47,981 nt of DNA from Gammaproteobacteria bacterium (GCA_030427065.1 JAUHWU010000009.1:1-47981), one strand, 5' to 3'; shown: positions 31,801 through 40,685, counted from the first letter of the stretch. A program made the numbers and translations. Notes: generated by a model from the letters alone, not told the origin.

Positions 31801-32520
31801 ATGCCCCGTCGAGCCAGGATGTATATACCGGGTTACCCCTACCATATTGTTCAACGCGGTAATAACCGGCAGGCCTGTTTCTTCGAAGTAGAAAACTACC
31901 GTGTGTTTTTAAAATACATGAGTGAAGTAATGCCGCGTTATGGGAACAGTCTGCATGCCTATTGTCTGATGACAAACCATGTGCATTTATTGATTACGCC
32001 TGAATGTGTAGATAGTATCTCCAACTTCATGAAAGTTGTGTGTAGCCGTTACGCCCAATACATCAATAAAAAATATACCCGCACAGGATCGCTCTGGGAA
32101 GGACGTCATAAGGCCAGTGTCATTGATTCTGAAAGCTATTTACTGAAATGCTATCGTTATATTGAACTTAATCCTGTGACCGCTGATATGGTAAAGCGAC
32201 CCGAAGGATATGCATGGAGCAGTAATCATTACAACGCTTGGGGAGGTCAGAATAGTATGATCTCGGGGCATGAATCCTATTTGGCTCTTGGCCAGAATCA
32301 GGCTCAGAGGTGTTTGAACTACCGAAAACTTTTTGATGAAGCCCTGTCTACTGAAGATTGCCATGCGATTGGTAAGGCATTGTACTTTTCAATGCCGCTG
32401 GGATCGGAGGAATTTATGAAACAGATTGAGAATCAAACAGGTCGCATGATAGGTTACGCGCATCAAGGCCGGCCTTATGCTAAATTGGTTAAAAATAAAT
32501 CCCTCCGTCCCCTTAAATGA
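31801..32520 (+). CDS. REP-associated tyrosine transposase (RAYT, Y1/HUH family)
   Basis: 239 aa. PRRARMYIPGYPYHIVQRGN is the family N-terminus; the HUH metal motif is H-V-H in CLMTNHVHLLITP, followed by SLWEGRHKASVIDSESYLLK and the catalytic tyrosine in CYRYIELNPVTADMV. RAYTs are single-copy, single-strand transposases related to IS200/IS605 that bind and spread REP palindromes. The last residues KSLRPLK and the stop are encoded by the right half-REP and the following bases, so the gene is inseparable from the element. Its TGA overlaps the glycosyltransferase ATG (ATGA). Confidence 0.95.
   Translation: MPRRARMYIPGYPYHIVQRGNNRQACFFEVENYRVFLKYMSEVMPRYGNSLHAYCLMTNHVHLLITPECVDSISNFMKVVCSRYAQYINKKYTRTGSLWEGRHKASVIDSESYLLKCYRYIELNPVTADMVKRPEGYAWSSNHYNAWGGQNSMISGHESYLALGQNQAQRCLNYRKLFDEALSTEDCHAIGKALYFSMPLGSEEFMKQIENQTGRMIGYAHQGRPYAKLVKNKSLRPLK
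32491..32512 (-). repeat. Right inverted half-REP of the RAYT element
   Basis: Exact reverse complement of 31700-31721. It covers the place where the ribosome-binding site of the glycosyltransferase at 32517 would be. Confidence 0.92.
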
Positions 32521-33554
32521 TCTATTTTGCGTACCCTGGTGATCTCGACACCCCAACGGGTGGTTATCATTATGATCGCCGTCTTATCGGTGAGCTTCGC
32601 GGTATGGGGGTGAGTGTGGAAACGATTTCTTTACCGGACTGCACTTGTATGCCGGATCAGCATGCTCTGGCACGCGTGCAGCAGCTATTCGCAGCTATAC
32701 CGGATCAGGCGGTGGTTGTTATTGATGGACTGGCCTTCGGCGTTCTGGATCAGCTGGCAATGGCAGAGGCAAAACGACTGCGACTGGTTGCCCTGTGTCA
32801 TCATCCGCTGGCGCTGGAAACAGGGCTTGATGCACAAACTCGTCAGGCATTACTGGTTTCAGAACGACGAGCCTTGAGCTGTGCTTGCGCTACTGTCGTG
32901 ACCAGCGAGCATACTCGTCAGATCCTTATGGATCAGTATGACGTCCCCATTGACAGTATCACTGTGGCGCTTCCCGGCACAGATCAGGTAAGCTTTGCGC
33001 GCTGCAAAGGCAACCCGATTCGGCTACTCACCGTGGCTTCACTGACCCCGCGCAAGGCCCATGACATTCTCATTGATGCGCTTGAGCCGCTCATATCACT
33101 GCCCTGGCAAGCACGCTTTGTAGGAGGCAAGGATTTCGACCCTGACTGGGCTGCAAGCCTGGAGGAACGGGTAAATACTTTGGGCTTGTCGCAGCGTATT
33201 GAATTTGCTGGCAAGGTGGCCGATACAGGCCTTGAATATCAGCAGGCCGATGTGTTTGTCCTGCCCTCGCGCTTCGAGGGCTATGGCATGGTATTCGCTG
33301 AAGCGCTGGCGGCGGGACTACCGGTGATCGCAGCACGATCCGGCGCCGTACCAGACGTCGTGCCTGAAACGGCAGGGATGATGGTATCCCCGAACGATAC
33401 CAGACAATTAAGCGAGGCATTAATGCAGATAATCAGCAATGAACCATTACGCCGGCGACTCCAGGGCGGTGCCAGGAAGGCCGCCGCGACATTGCCGGCC
33501 TGGTCAGATACTGCAGCGATTGTTGCCGGCAAACTCGATGAGATAAATCACTGA
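32517..33554 (+). CDS. Family-4-type glycosyltransferase
   Basis: 345 aa, GT-B fold. N-terminal PGDLDTPTGGYHYDRRLIGE, the nucleotide-sugar domain with IRLLTVASLTPRKAHDILID, and the E-x7-E motif in RFEGYGMVFAEALAAGLPVI mark a retaining GT4-type enzyme acting at the cytoplasmic face. The ATG overlaps the RAYT stop and there is no Shine-Dalgarno (CCCCTTAA precedes it), so translation may now depend on RAYT coupling. Its stop overlaps the methyltransferase start by one base. The cluster context suggests it glycosylates the pterin/pyrimidine-derived or lipid-linked product. Confidence 0.92.
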   Translation: MIYFAYPGDLDTPTGGYHYDRRLIGELRGMGVSVETISLPDCTCMPDQHALARVQQLFAAIPDQAVVVIDGLAFGVLDQLAMAEAKRLRLVALCHHPLALETGLDAQTRQALLVSERRALSCACATVVTSEHTRQILMDQYDVPIDSITVALPGTDQVSFARCKGNPIRLLTVASLTPRKAHDILIDALEPLISLPWQARFVGGKDFDPDWAASLEERVNTLGLSQRIEFAGKVADTGLEYQQADVFVLPSRFEGYGMVFAEALAAGLPVIAARSGAVPDVVPETAGMMVSPNDTRQLSEALMQIISNEPLRRRLQGGARKAAATLPAWSDTAAIVAGKLDEINH

Positions 33555-34375
33555 TGACTGGTTTCAGCATCGACTGGCTGGATCTGCGCGAGGCAGCAGA
33601 CCGGTGCGCACGCGACGATAAATTACTTGAACAAGCCAGGTATTGGTTGTCTGAAAGTTTTGCCCCGGGAACAGAGAAGACCGTGGTGGACCTTGGTGCG
33701 GGCACAGGTTCCACGCTGCGTGCTTTCGCCCATGCTTCAAATACTGATCAACAGGCGCTGTGCTGGCGACTGCTGGATCAGGATGCGGCACTGCTTGCGC
33801 AGGCCCGTCTGCGGCATGGACATTTACAGCGACTGCAAACTTATGAGCTCGATCTTGCAGAAATTTCCGCGTTGCCGCTGGCAGACGCACAGCTCATTAC
33901 TGCCTCGGCGTTATTTGACCTGGTGTCCGCCGATTTTGTCGACACATTGGCTCTCGCGTTGCAGAGCCAACAAGATCCGCCTGCATTATACGCGGCCTTA
34001 AATTACGATGGCACGACTACCTGGACGCCTGCGCATCCTCTTGATGAGGTGGTACTTGATGCGTTCAATCGCGATCAGCAGAGAGATAAAGGTTTTGGTA
34101 TGGCGTTGGGGCCAGAGGCAGGCTCCTATCTGGAGCGGGTGTTCAGTGGATCAGGTTTCAAGGTGTTTACTGCGAATAGCCCCTGGGTGCTGGATCAACT
34201 CGACTGCAAATTGGTAGATGCCCTGATTAGCGGGATAGGTGAGGCCGTCGCTCAGGATTCGACACTGGATACGACTTCGCTTCAGGACTGGATCCAGTTC
34301 AGAAAGGCTCATTTGTTCACCGGTACTTGCGTGGTTGGGCATACTGACCTGTTGGCACTGCCAGACAGGGATTAA
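33554..34375 (+). CDS. Class I SAM-dependent methyltransferase
   Basis: 273 aa, overlapping the glycosyltransferase stop by one base (TGATG), so almost certainly the same operon. SAM motif I is VVDLGAGTGSTLRAF (about residues 39-53), with WRLLDQDAALLAQARLR as motif II region and LITASALFDLVSADFVDTLA as the post-motif helix. The C-terminal part (YAALNYDGTTTW) is enzyme-specific and I cannot read the substrate. It completes the plus-strand arm after the RAYT insertion. Confidence 0.9.
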   Translation: MTGFSIDWLDLREAADRCARDDKLLEQARYWLSESFAPGTEKTVVDLGAGTGSTLRAFAHASNTDQQALCWRLLDQDAALLAQARLRHGHLQRLQTYELDLAEISALPLADAQLITASALFDLVSADFVDTLALALQSQQDPPALYAALNYDGTTTWTPAHPLDEVVLDAFNRDQQRDKGFGMALGPEAGSYLERVFSGSGFKVFTANSPWVLDQLDCKLVDALISGIGEAVAQDSTLDTTSLQDWIQFRKAHLFTGTCVVGHTDLLALPDRD

Positions 34376-34497
34376 TGCGTCCTCAAACCAGCGCTGACAT
34401 TTTTCCGTATTTAACCCTATAGCAGGACTATTCTGTTTTTGTTTGAATAGTTGACTGTCGCAGCAACAATCCTTGATCACCAAAGCCAGGAGGCGCC

Positions 34498-35106
34498 ATG
34501 CAGAAATATTATTCAAGTCGATTCCAATCATACGCAGCCCTGCTGCTTCCTGTAATGTTGTTATCAGGAATCACCCAGGCACAGCCTGTGGATTGGGAAA
34601 TAGATCCCGAACATTTCTCGATAGTCTTTGAAGCGAGCCACGTTGGTTACCAGAATCAGATGGGGCTGTTTCTCGAGGGCGCCGGGAGCTTTCGCTATGA
34701 TCCCGCTACACGAGAACTGAGTGCCGGCCATGTCGAGATACAGGCTGACAGTATCTTCACCAATCACGATGACCGGGACAATCACCTTACCGGCAGGGAT
34801 TTTCTGAATGCAAGGCGTAATCCGCTCATTGTCTTCGACGCGACGGATTTTGCCCCCGGTGGTGACGATGCAGGTGCAACACTGACTGGCAACCTGACGC
34901 TGCTTGGTGAAACCCGCCCGGTGGTGCTGGATCTCATTATCAACAAACGGGCGGACTATCCTTTCGGGCATGGTCGCGAGACACTGGGAATATCTGCCAA
35001 TACCATAATTACCCGCAGTGACTGGGGCATGGACTACGGCGTGGCCGATAATCTGGTTGGCGATGAGGTAACACTGCGTTTCGAGTTTGAAGCAATAAGG
35101 CAGTAA
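34498..35106 (+). CDS. Exported YceI-family protein
   Basis: 202 aa with AGGAGG six bases before the ATG and a signal peptide (YAALLLPVMLLSGITQAQ). WEIDPEHFSIVFEASHVGYQ, SGAGHVEIQADSI-like segment, HLTGRDFLNARRNPLIVFDA and GNLTLLGETRPVVLDL are the YceI lipocalin-like barrel that binds polyisoprenoids or similar lipids in the periplasm. It differs from classic YceI only in details. A REP follows 9 bp after the stop. A weak hairpin (ACTATTC/GAATAGT, 34427-34451) lies in the upstream gap. Confidence 0.93.
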   Translation: MQKYYSSRFQSYAALLLPVMLLSGITQAQPVDWEIDPEHFSIVFEASHVGYQNQMGLFLEGAGSFRYDPATRELSAGHVEIQADSIFTNHDDRDNHLTGRDFLNARRNPLIVFDATDFAPGGDDAGATLTGNLTLLGETRPVVLDLIINKRADYPFGHGRETLGISANTIITRSDWGMDYGVADNLVGDEVTLRFEFEAIRQ

Positions 35107-35115
35107 AAAAATAAA

Positions 35116-35153
35116 GGGGACGGAGGGATTTATTTTTAATCCCTCCGTACCCC
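35116..35153. repeat. REP-type palindrome, variant A
   Basis: GGGGACGGAGGGATT and AATCCCTCCGTACCCC around TATTTTT, with one extra A in the right arm. The left half is identical to the 22-bp flanks of the RAYT element, so this copy likely derives from it. It sits just after the yceI stop and may act as a transcript end. Confidence 0.93.
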
Positions 35154-35245
35154 TGCAGGGCTGGTTTCCTCGTCCAAGCCTACCTATACTTGTCGGTATA
35201 ACAAGAACACAAAACCATTTTAATCATCAGAACGGGGCTCTTCTT

Positions 35246-37129
35246 ATGTTGTCGTTATCCAGGTCATTCTTCTTATATTTATATACTGCACTGATGTCTT
35301 TGTTGCCTGTATCGATGGTTCAGGCCCAGCAGCCTGTGGTCAGCACGGATATCAACGCTGCGGGTATGGCCATCTATGAAGAAACCTGCTCTACCTGCCA
35401 CGACATGCCGGTGGAAACCAAGTCACCGCCCATTGATACACTCAAACGTATGGGGCCGCGTGCGGTGCGATACGCGCTGACCAATGGCAAGATGAAAGTG
35501 CAGGCCGCGGCACTCAGTGAAGATGATATTGATGACGTGGTGGCTTATCTGTCAGCCACAGCTGATGTGGATAACAGCTGGATAAGCGACAATATCTGTC
35601 CTGCCGGGCGCATGGACGTGGATACCGGTGAGCCTACCATCTGGACCCAGGGCTTTGACCGCATGAATCACCGTAATCTCAGTGCCGAACAGGCGGGGCT
35701 GACGACCAGTGATATGGGCAATCTGGAGCTGGCCTGGTCCATGGGTTTTCCGTCCACAGCGAATATGCGCTCCCAGCCTGCCATTGTTGGCAATACCATG
35801 TATTACCCGATTGTGGATTCCGGCCAATTGTTTGCCCTGGATATTGGCGGCAATTCCCCCTGTGTGAAGTGGGTTTACGAGCATGACATTCCCCTGCGCA
35901 CCACCATTGGCTACCACACCCTGGAAGACGGCCGTCCGGTACTGGTTTTTGCAGACAACTCGGCCCACACCCTGTTAATGGATGCCATCACCGCAGAAGT
36001 GATCTGGGATGTCAGCGTCCAGGTGACCAGTGTCTCCAATGTCACGGCCATGCCGGTGCTTTATGGGGATCGTGTCTATGTGGCGATTTCCTCCGGCGAG
36101 TTGAATATGGGCGCGGCCGCAGATTATGAGTGCTGTACCAGTCATGGCGCGGTAGTAGCACTGGACCTGGCCACCGGTGCCCGCGAATGGGTCTACCACA
36201 CCATGGAAGATGCCAAACCCACCACGGTAAGCCGTGTCGGTACCCAGCAATACGGGCCCAGCGGCGCGCCAATCTGGACTGCGCCAGCCGTGGATGAAAA
36301 ACGTGGCTTGCTATATGTGGGGACCGGCGAAAACACCTCGGCACCACCCACTGACACCAGTGATGCGATTCTGGCACTGCGCCTGGAAGACGGTTCTCTG
36401 GCATGGAAATTTCAGGCCACGCCCAATGACATCTACCTGACTGGCTGTGACAGAAGCCCGGATGGCCCCAATTGCCCGCCGGCATACAGTATCAACAAGG
36501 ATGTGGATTTCGGCGCCGCCATCATGCTGGCCCAGACCCGCGATGGCAGTGATCTGGTGCTGGGTGGTCAGAAGAGTGGGGATGTCTGGGCGCTGAATCC
36601 TGACACGGGTGAGCTGGTATGGAATACCAAGATCGGTCCTGGTGGCGCCATGGGCGGCATTCACTGGGGCATGGCGTTTGACGGCGAACGTTTGTTTGCC
36701 GGCAATAACCAGAGCACCGGCCAGTCGGCAGACGGCAATGATCCCGGTCTGTTTGCGCTTGATATTAATAACGGCAGCATGCTCTGGGAATACCATCACA
36801 CGCCCGATTGCACCGGTAACCGACGTGAATTATTGCCCAGCTGTGATCGCAGTTGGGGCATGTCCGCCGCCACCATGATTGTGGATGAGGCAGTGGTGCA
36901 GGGCACCATGGATGGTTTGATCAAGGTTTTCAGTACCACCAATGGGGAGCCCATTTTCACCTATGATACCGCGCAGTCTTTCAACACCATGAATGGCGTG
37001 GAAGCCCGCGGTGGCGCTATCGATAATTTTTCCGTGTGGGCGGCAAACGGTACTTTATTTGTGCAGTCCGGATATGGTCTGTTTGGTATTCCCGGTAATG
37101 TACTGTTGGCATTCAAACCCGCCAGATAA
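35246..37129 (+). CDS. PQQ-dependent dehydrogenase with N-terminal cytochrome c domain (PVADH-like)
   Basis: 627 aa, exported (signal peptide to about MVQAQQP). An N-terminal cytochrome c domain has CSTCH near residue 50 in YEETCSTCHDMP, followed by a beta-propeller of PQQ repeats (LELAWSMGFPSTANMRSQPA; AVVALDLATGAREWVYHT; DVWALNPDTGELVWNTKIG). The adjacent cysteines in YECCTSHG match the vicinal disulfide over PQQ in quinoprotein alcohol dehydrogenases. The cyt-c-first order resembles polyvinyl-alcohol dehydrogenase. Electrons would pass from an alcohol via PQQ to heme c in the periplasm. PQQ synthesis genes are not in the window. Converges with DUF1501. Confidence 0.92.
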   Translation: MLSLSRSFFLYLYTALMSLLPVSMVQAQQPVVSTDINAAGMAIYEETCSTCHDMPVETKSPPIDTLKRMGPRAVRYALTNGKMKVQAAALSEDDIDDVVAYLSATADVDNSWISDNICPAGRMDVDTGEPTIWTQGFDRMNHRNLSAEQAGLTTSDMGNLELAWSMGFPSTANMRSQPAIVGNTMYYPIVDSGQLFALDIGGNSPCVKWVYEHDIPLRTTIGYHTLEDGRPVLVFADNSAHTLLMDAITAEVIWDVSVQVTSVSNVTAMPVLYGDRVYVAISSGELNMGAAADYECCTSHGAVVALDLATGAREWVYHTMEDAKPTTVSRVGTQQYGPSGAPIWTAPAVDEKRGLLYVGTGENTSAPPTDTSDAILALRLEDGSLAWKFQATPNDIYLTGCDRSPDGPNCPPAYSINKDVDFGAAIMLAQTRDGSDLVLGGQKSGDVWALNPDTGELVWNTKIGPGGAMGGIHWGMAFDGERLFAGNNQSTGQSADGNDPGLFALDINNGSMLWEYHHTPDCTGNRRELLPSCDRSWGMSAATMIVDEAVVQGTMDGLIKVFSTTNGEPIFTYDTAQSFNTMNGVEARGGAIDNFSVWAANGTLFVQSGYGLFGIPGNVLLAFKPAR

Positions 37130-37147
37130 AACCTGTTGGAATATGCT

Positions 37148-38350
37148 TTAAAGATGAAGTGAGCGACCGTTGAAGCCGGGAATGATGCCGGTTTCAATGC
37201 TCGCTTCATCAATGCCCAGATGTTGATTCAAAATAGCGGCAAATACCTCATGGGTAGCCAGGGTTGGCGCCAGATCACGTCCTTCATAGAGATTCCCGGC
37301 AGACAGCCCCGGCCATTGTGTATGGATCCTGCCACCATTAACCGCGCCTCCCATAAGAAAACCCGCACTGGCAGTACCATGATCCGTCCCTTGCGTGCCA
37401 TTTTCCGCGGCTGTTCTGCCAAACTCTGTCACTACCAGCACCATGGTATTGTTCCAGGTGCTACCCAGTGAATTTTTCAATGCCAGCATGCCCGCATCAA
37501 GCTCGGCAAACTGGTTGGCCAGTTGACCTTGCTGTGAACCCTGATTGGCATGGGTATCCCAGCCACTGCTTTCCAGTACGGCAATCAGTGGGCCATTATC
37601 CTGTGAGAGAAAATTACCGGCGGCAGTGGCCAGCACACTGAAATTTTGTCCCCGGCGCGAGTTGCCGGCATCTTCCATGCTGGCAGCAAGTTCCTTGGCC
37701 AGCAGTCCCTGGGTAAAGCGTTCCCCGAGAAAGCTGTCGTGGTTATAGAGACTCAGTAATTCGCTGACAGTGCTTGTGCTGGGTTCTGGTAATACCGCGG
37801 GCGCCCAACTCCCTGTGTCATACTGGCCATCGAGAATTTTCGGCGTAGTCTGACCAATGCCCATGGCGGCTGCCCCATTGTTACTGTTGTTGGTTAACAG
37901 ATAAGGCACGCTGCGATTAAGCCAGCCTGAAGTGCCCTGATCCGGGCTATCCAGACCAGTTTCAAGCACGTTCTGCCCATCGAAATGTGAGCGCTCCCGA
38001 TAGGGGCTGGCCAGCGCATGAAACACGGTCAATTCACCTTCATCATACAATTGCGCCAGCGTCATCAATTGCGGATGCAATCCGAAGAAACTGTCCAGCT
38101 TTAGCAGCTGGTTTTCATTGAGCGCCAGTGTCGGGCGCAAGTCAGTATAGGCTGCATCACCATAGGGCTGCACGGCCGCCAGTCCATCCATGGCGCCGCG
38201 CAGAATAACCATGACAAAGCGCTGGTCGCTGGCACTGCCGGTGGCGCCAAGGGAAAGTCCGGGGCAAAAGGGCGTGACACTAGCGAGTCCGGCTCCTTGC
38301 AAAAAACGGCGACGCGTATTGAAAATATGATCAGACATCAGGATCTCCAT
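37148..38350 (-). CDS. DUF1501-family exported protein (Tat signal)
   Basis: 400 aa from ATG 38350 or 396 aa from 38338. The twin-arginine signal TRRRFLQGAGLASVTPF shows folding before export. RFVMVILRGAMDGLAAVQPY, SPYRERSHFDGQNVLETG, GWDTHANQGSQQGQLANQFA and VVTEFGRTAAENGTQGTDHG are the sulfatase/alkaline-phosphatase-like DUF1501 signatures. It overlaps the upstream DUF1800 gene by about 13 bp; the two families nearly always occur together. Function is unknown, with a proposed role in envelope or storage metabolism not proven. Confidence 0.93.
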   Translation of the reverse strand: MEILMSDHIFNTRRRFLQGAGLASVTPFCPGLSLGATGSASDQRFVMVILRGAMDGLAAVQPYGDAAYTDLRPTLALNENQLLKLDSFFGLHPQLMTLAQLYDEGELTVFHALASPYRERSHFDGQNVLETGLDSPDQGTSGWLNRSVPYLLTNNSNNGAAAMGIGQTTPKILDGQYDTGSWAPAVLPEPSTSTVSELLSLYNHDSFLGERFTQGLLAKELAASMEDAGNSRRGQNFSVLATAAGNFLSQDNGPLIAVLESSGWDTHANQGSQQGQLANQFAELDAGMLALKNSLGSTWNNTMVLVVTEFGRTAAENGTQGTDHGTASAGFLMGGAVNGGRIHTQWPGLSAGNLYEGRDLAPTLATHEVFAAILNQHLGIDEASIETGIIPGFNGRSLHL

Positions 38351-39762
38351 TGAAAAGCAGGGCTGGCCAACAGCAGGGTGATAGCCTGGTGGCTGGATTC
38401 AGCATTGGCCAGCGCCTGTTGTAAATGTGCATCGGGGGATAGAATTTCCTCTGCCAGATATTCAGCATCGCTGTTGCGTGAGGTGAGATTGGCAATGGAG
38501 TTGGCCCATTCCATGCGCTTCATTAAGCCATCCGGACTGCCCCAGTAACTGGCGCTGTCTTCCCAGCCCGCAGGGGACAGAGCGGTAAAGGGCATCTGGT
38601 TAAAGCAAGTAAGAATGCGCGTAAATAGTCCTGATACCTGCCTGTTAGTATCAATGGCGCTATCCAGCTCCATGCCACGCGCGGTGGCAGTAACCAGTTC
38701 CTGAGGGGTTCTGAGTTTTTTATTTTGTGGCAACCAGGGCTCTTCCAGCATAACCAGTGCCTCATGCACAGACGGCAGGTGACCGTCTGACTCCAGGAAG
38801 GTATTTTCCAGTTGGCTAATGGCCGACTGCGGGGGCGTATCGCTAATAAAATGCCGCGCCAGTTTTTCCGCAATATGACGTGCGGTGGCTGGATGCCTGG
38901 CCAAATCCCTTAAGGCCTGTTCCCCCTGGGCAGCGCCGTTACCTCGATTACTGTAGGTTTTTCCAAGCACGCGATGACTGCCCGGTTCATGCAGTTGCGG
39001 TACATAGGTAAACCCCGTGCTGTTATCCACGCTGACGCCAGGCAGGCGCATGCTGCGTTGCTCCGGTATAGTCCAGCCGGTAATTATTTTAGCCAGATTC
39101 GTGACATCAATCTGACTGTAACCACCATTGATGCCGAGTGTGTGCAGTTCAAGAATTTCTCTTGCCAGGTTTTCATTTAGACCACGACCCCGGCGTTTGC
39201 CAATTACAGAATTTGGACCCGTGGAGACACTATTGTCCAGGTAGATGAGCATGGCAGGATGCTGCTCTACGGCCAGTAACAGACTGGCAAAATCCTTGTC
39301 GAGATTGGCGCGAATCGCTTCCTGTTCAAAGGGCAGGGCCAGCTGACGAAGCACGGCTTTCTGTCCACCAGAATAAGCCACGCTAAAATGATTGGACCAG
39401 AAATGCAGCAGACGTTCGGCAAAAGGCGTCTGCGTTTCCACCGCTGTTTGCAGTCTTAACTGCAGATGGTTCTGATAATCCTGCGCCATCTCACGTCGGC
39501 TTTCACGCAAGGCGGTTTCTCTTATGGATGCAGCATTATTATCCTGACGTGTTCCCTGCATCATCATGCGGTCTTCACTCAGGGATGCAAGATAGGAGGC
39601 GCTGGAAGGCAGGGATGACAAGCGGTGAGGGACGGCTGTGATGTCAGTCAGCTGATTGAGTAACCACCCGCGGGGATCCTGTTCAATATAAGCCGCTTCA
39701 CCAGGGCGTAAACCCAGTCCGAATTTATTGGCAGCGATATAGGTGTCCGTTGAATAGATCAT
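38338..39762 (-). CDS. DUF1800-family protein
   Basis: 474 aa. ANKFGLGLRPGEAAYIEQDP at the N-terminus, LLHFWSNHFSVAYSGGQK, the conserved NENLARELLELH-type segment GLNENLAREILELHTLG, DVTNLAKIITGWTI and ELVTATARGMELD define DUF1800. It is the normal partner of DUF1501 and overlaps it, so both are one operon. Start ATG 39762 is 32 bp from the divergent MscS frame, so the promoters overlap. Activity unknown. Confidence 0.93.
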   Translation of the reverse strand: MIYSTDTYIAANKFGLGLRPGEAAYIEQDPRGWLLNQLTDITAVPHRLSSLPSSASYLASLSEDRMMMQGTRQDNNAASIRETALRESRREMAQDYQNHLQLRLQTAVETQTPFAERLLHFWSNHFSVAYSGGQKAVLRQLALPFEQEAIRANLDKDFASLLLAVEQHPAMLIYLDNSVSTGPNSVIGKRRGRGLNENLAREILELHTLGINGGYSQIDVTNLAKIITGWTIPEQRSMRLPGVSVDNSTGFTYVPQLHEPGSHRVLGKTYSNRGNGAAQGEQALRDLARHPATARHIAEKLARHFISDTPPQSAISQLENTFLESDGHLPSVHEALVMLEEPWLPQNKKLRTPQELVTATARGMELDSAIDTNRQVSGLFTRILTCFNQMPFTALSPAGWEDSASYWGSPDGLMKRMEWANSIANLTSRNSDAEYLAEEILSPDAHLQQALANAESSHQAITLLLASPAFQWRS

Positions 39763-39827
39763 AAGCAGTAACCAACATTGTTTTTATCGTTACTTTGAAT
39801 AACGTCCCTACCGGGGATTGGTTTACA

Positions 39828-40685
39828 ATGGGCCCTATGGAAAATTTCAACGAATTCTCTACACAGTCACTGGAAAGCCTGCTGTTGTTCTTGCCCAGAC
39901 TTGCTGGCGCCTGCCTTATTCTGCTTGGCGCTTTTTATCTGGGTCGTATGCTGGCGCGTGCCATTGGACTGATATTGAGCAAAATGTCAGGCCTGCAGAT
40001 TCACGATACGTTTTTTCGTTCACTGATACGCCTGATCGTTTTTTACTTCGGTATTGTGTTGGCATTGAATATTGTGGGTCTGGAAACGCTGGCCTTGTCG
40101 ATACTGGCGGGTGGCGGTGTGACCGCCATTGTATTGGGTTTTGCCTTTCGGGAAATTGGCGAGAACTTTCTGGCCGGTATCTTTCTGGCCTTCAGTCGTC
40201 CGTTCAATGTGGGTGACCTGATCAACAGCGAAGGTCTGGAAGGCAGGGTGAAATCCATTTCCCTGCGTTTTACACACCTGCGCGCTGTGGATGGTCGCGA
40301 CATTTATGTACCCAGTTCACAGTTGTTTTCCAAGCCGGTGATTAACTACACGCGCGATGGTCTGCGACGTTTTACTTTCAACGTGGGAATTGATTATGCC
40401 AATGATGCAAAAGCGGCATGCTACCTGTTAGAGGATGCTGTAGGAAAAATTGCCGGGGTTCTGGAAGAGCCTTCCTGTGCTGCTACCATTAATGCGCTGG
40501 AGCCGGGGTATGTGGAACTTTCAGTCAGTTACTGGCAAAACGTGTTTGATGAGGCCGTTGATGGCAAGCAGCTGCGCATCAATGTGATAGACAGCTGCCG
40601 TAAAGCGCTGCTGGAAAATAATTTTACAGTCAGTGCCGATACCACGAGTAATGTGGCAGTATCAGGTAAGATTGAAAACTATTAA
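39828..40685 (+). CDS. Small MscS-family channel protein
   Basis: 285 aa from ATG 39828 (or 282 from ATG 39837); the TTG at 39795 is less likely. Two to three membrane helices (LARAIGLILSKM; LIRLIVFYFGIVLALNIVGL) lead to the pore helix ALSILAGGGVTAIVLGFAFR and FLAGIFLAFSRPFNVGDLIN, then the beta domain with VYPSSQLF-type DIYVPSSQLF. This is the compact MscS topology. It is separate from the channel at 4900. Converges with DAHP synthase, 26 bp apart. Confidence 0.93.
   Translation: MGPMENFNEFSTQSLESLLLFLPRLAGACLILLGAFYLGRMLARAIGLILSKMSGLQIHDTFFRSLIRLIVFYFGIVLALNIVGLETLALSILAGGGVTAIVLGFAFREIGENFLAGIFLAFSRPFNVGDLINSEGLEGRVKSISLRFTHLRAVDGRDIYVPSSQLFSKPVINYTRDGLRRFTFNVGIDYANDAKAACYLLEDAVGKIAGVLEEPSCAATINALEPGYVELSVSYWQNVFDEAVDGKQLRINVIDSCRKALLENNFTVSADTTSNVAVSGKIENY

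Larger units (their letters stand above)
31700..32512 (+). mobile_element. RAYT element flanked by 22-bp perfect inverted half-REPs
   Basis: GGGGACGGAGGGATTTATTT (first 20 of 22 bases) at 31700-31721 is repeated inverted at 32491-32512. The gene between them encodes a REP-associated tyrosine transposase. The same half sequence occurs as a full palindrome at 35116-35153. The right repeat is inside the transposase coding region. Confidence 0.9.

Noticed and set aside
34427-34451. Hairpin ACTATTC/GAATAGT upstream of yceI as terminator
   Set aside because: AT-rich seven-base stem with an 11-base loop and no following T-run; too weak to list as a terminator.
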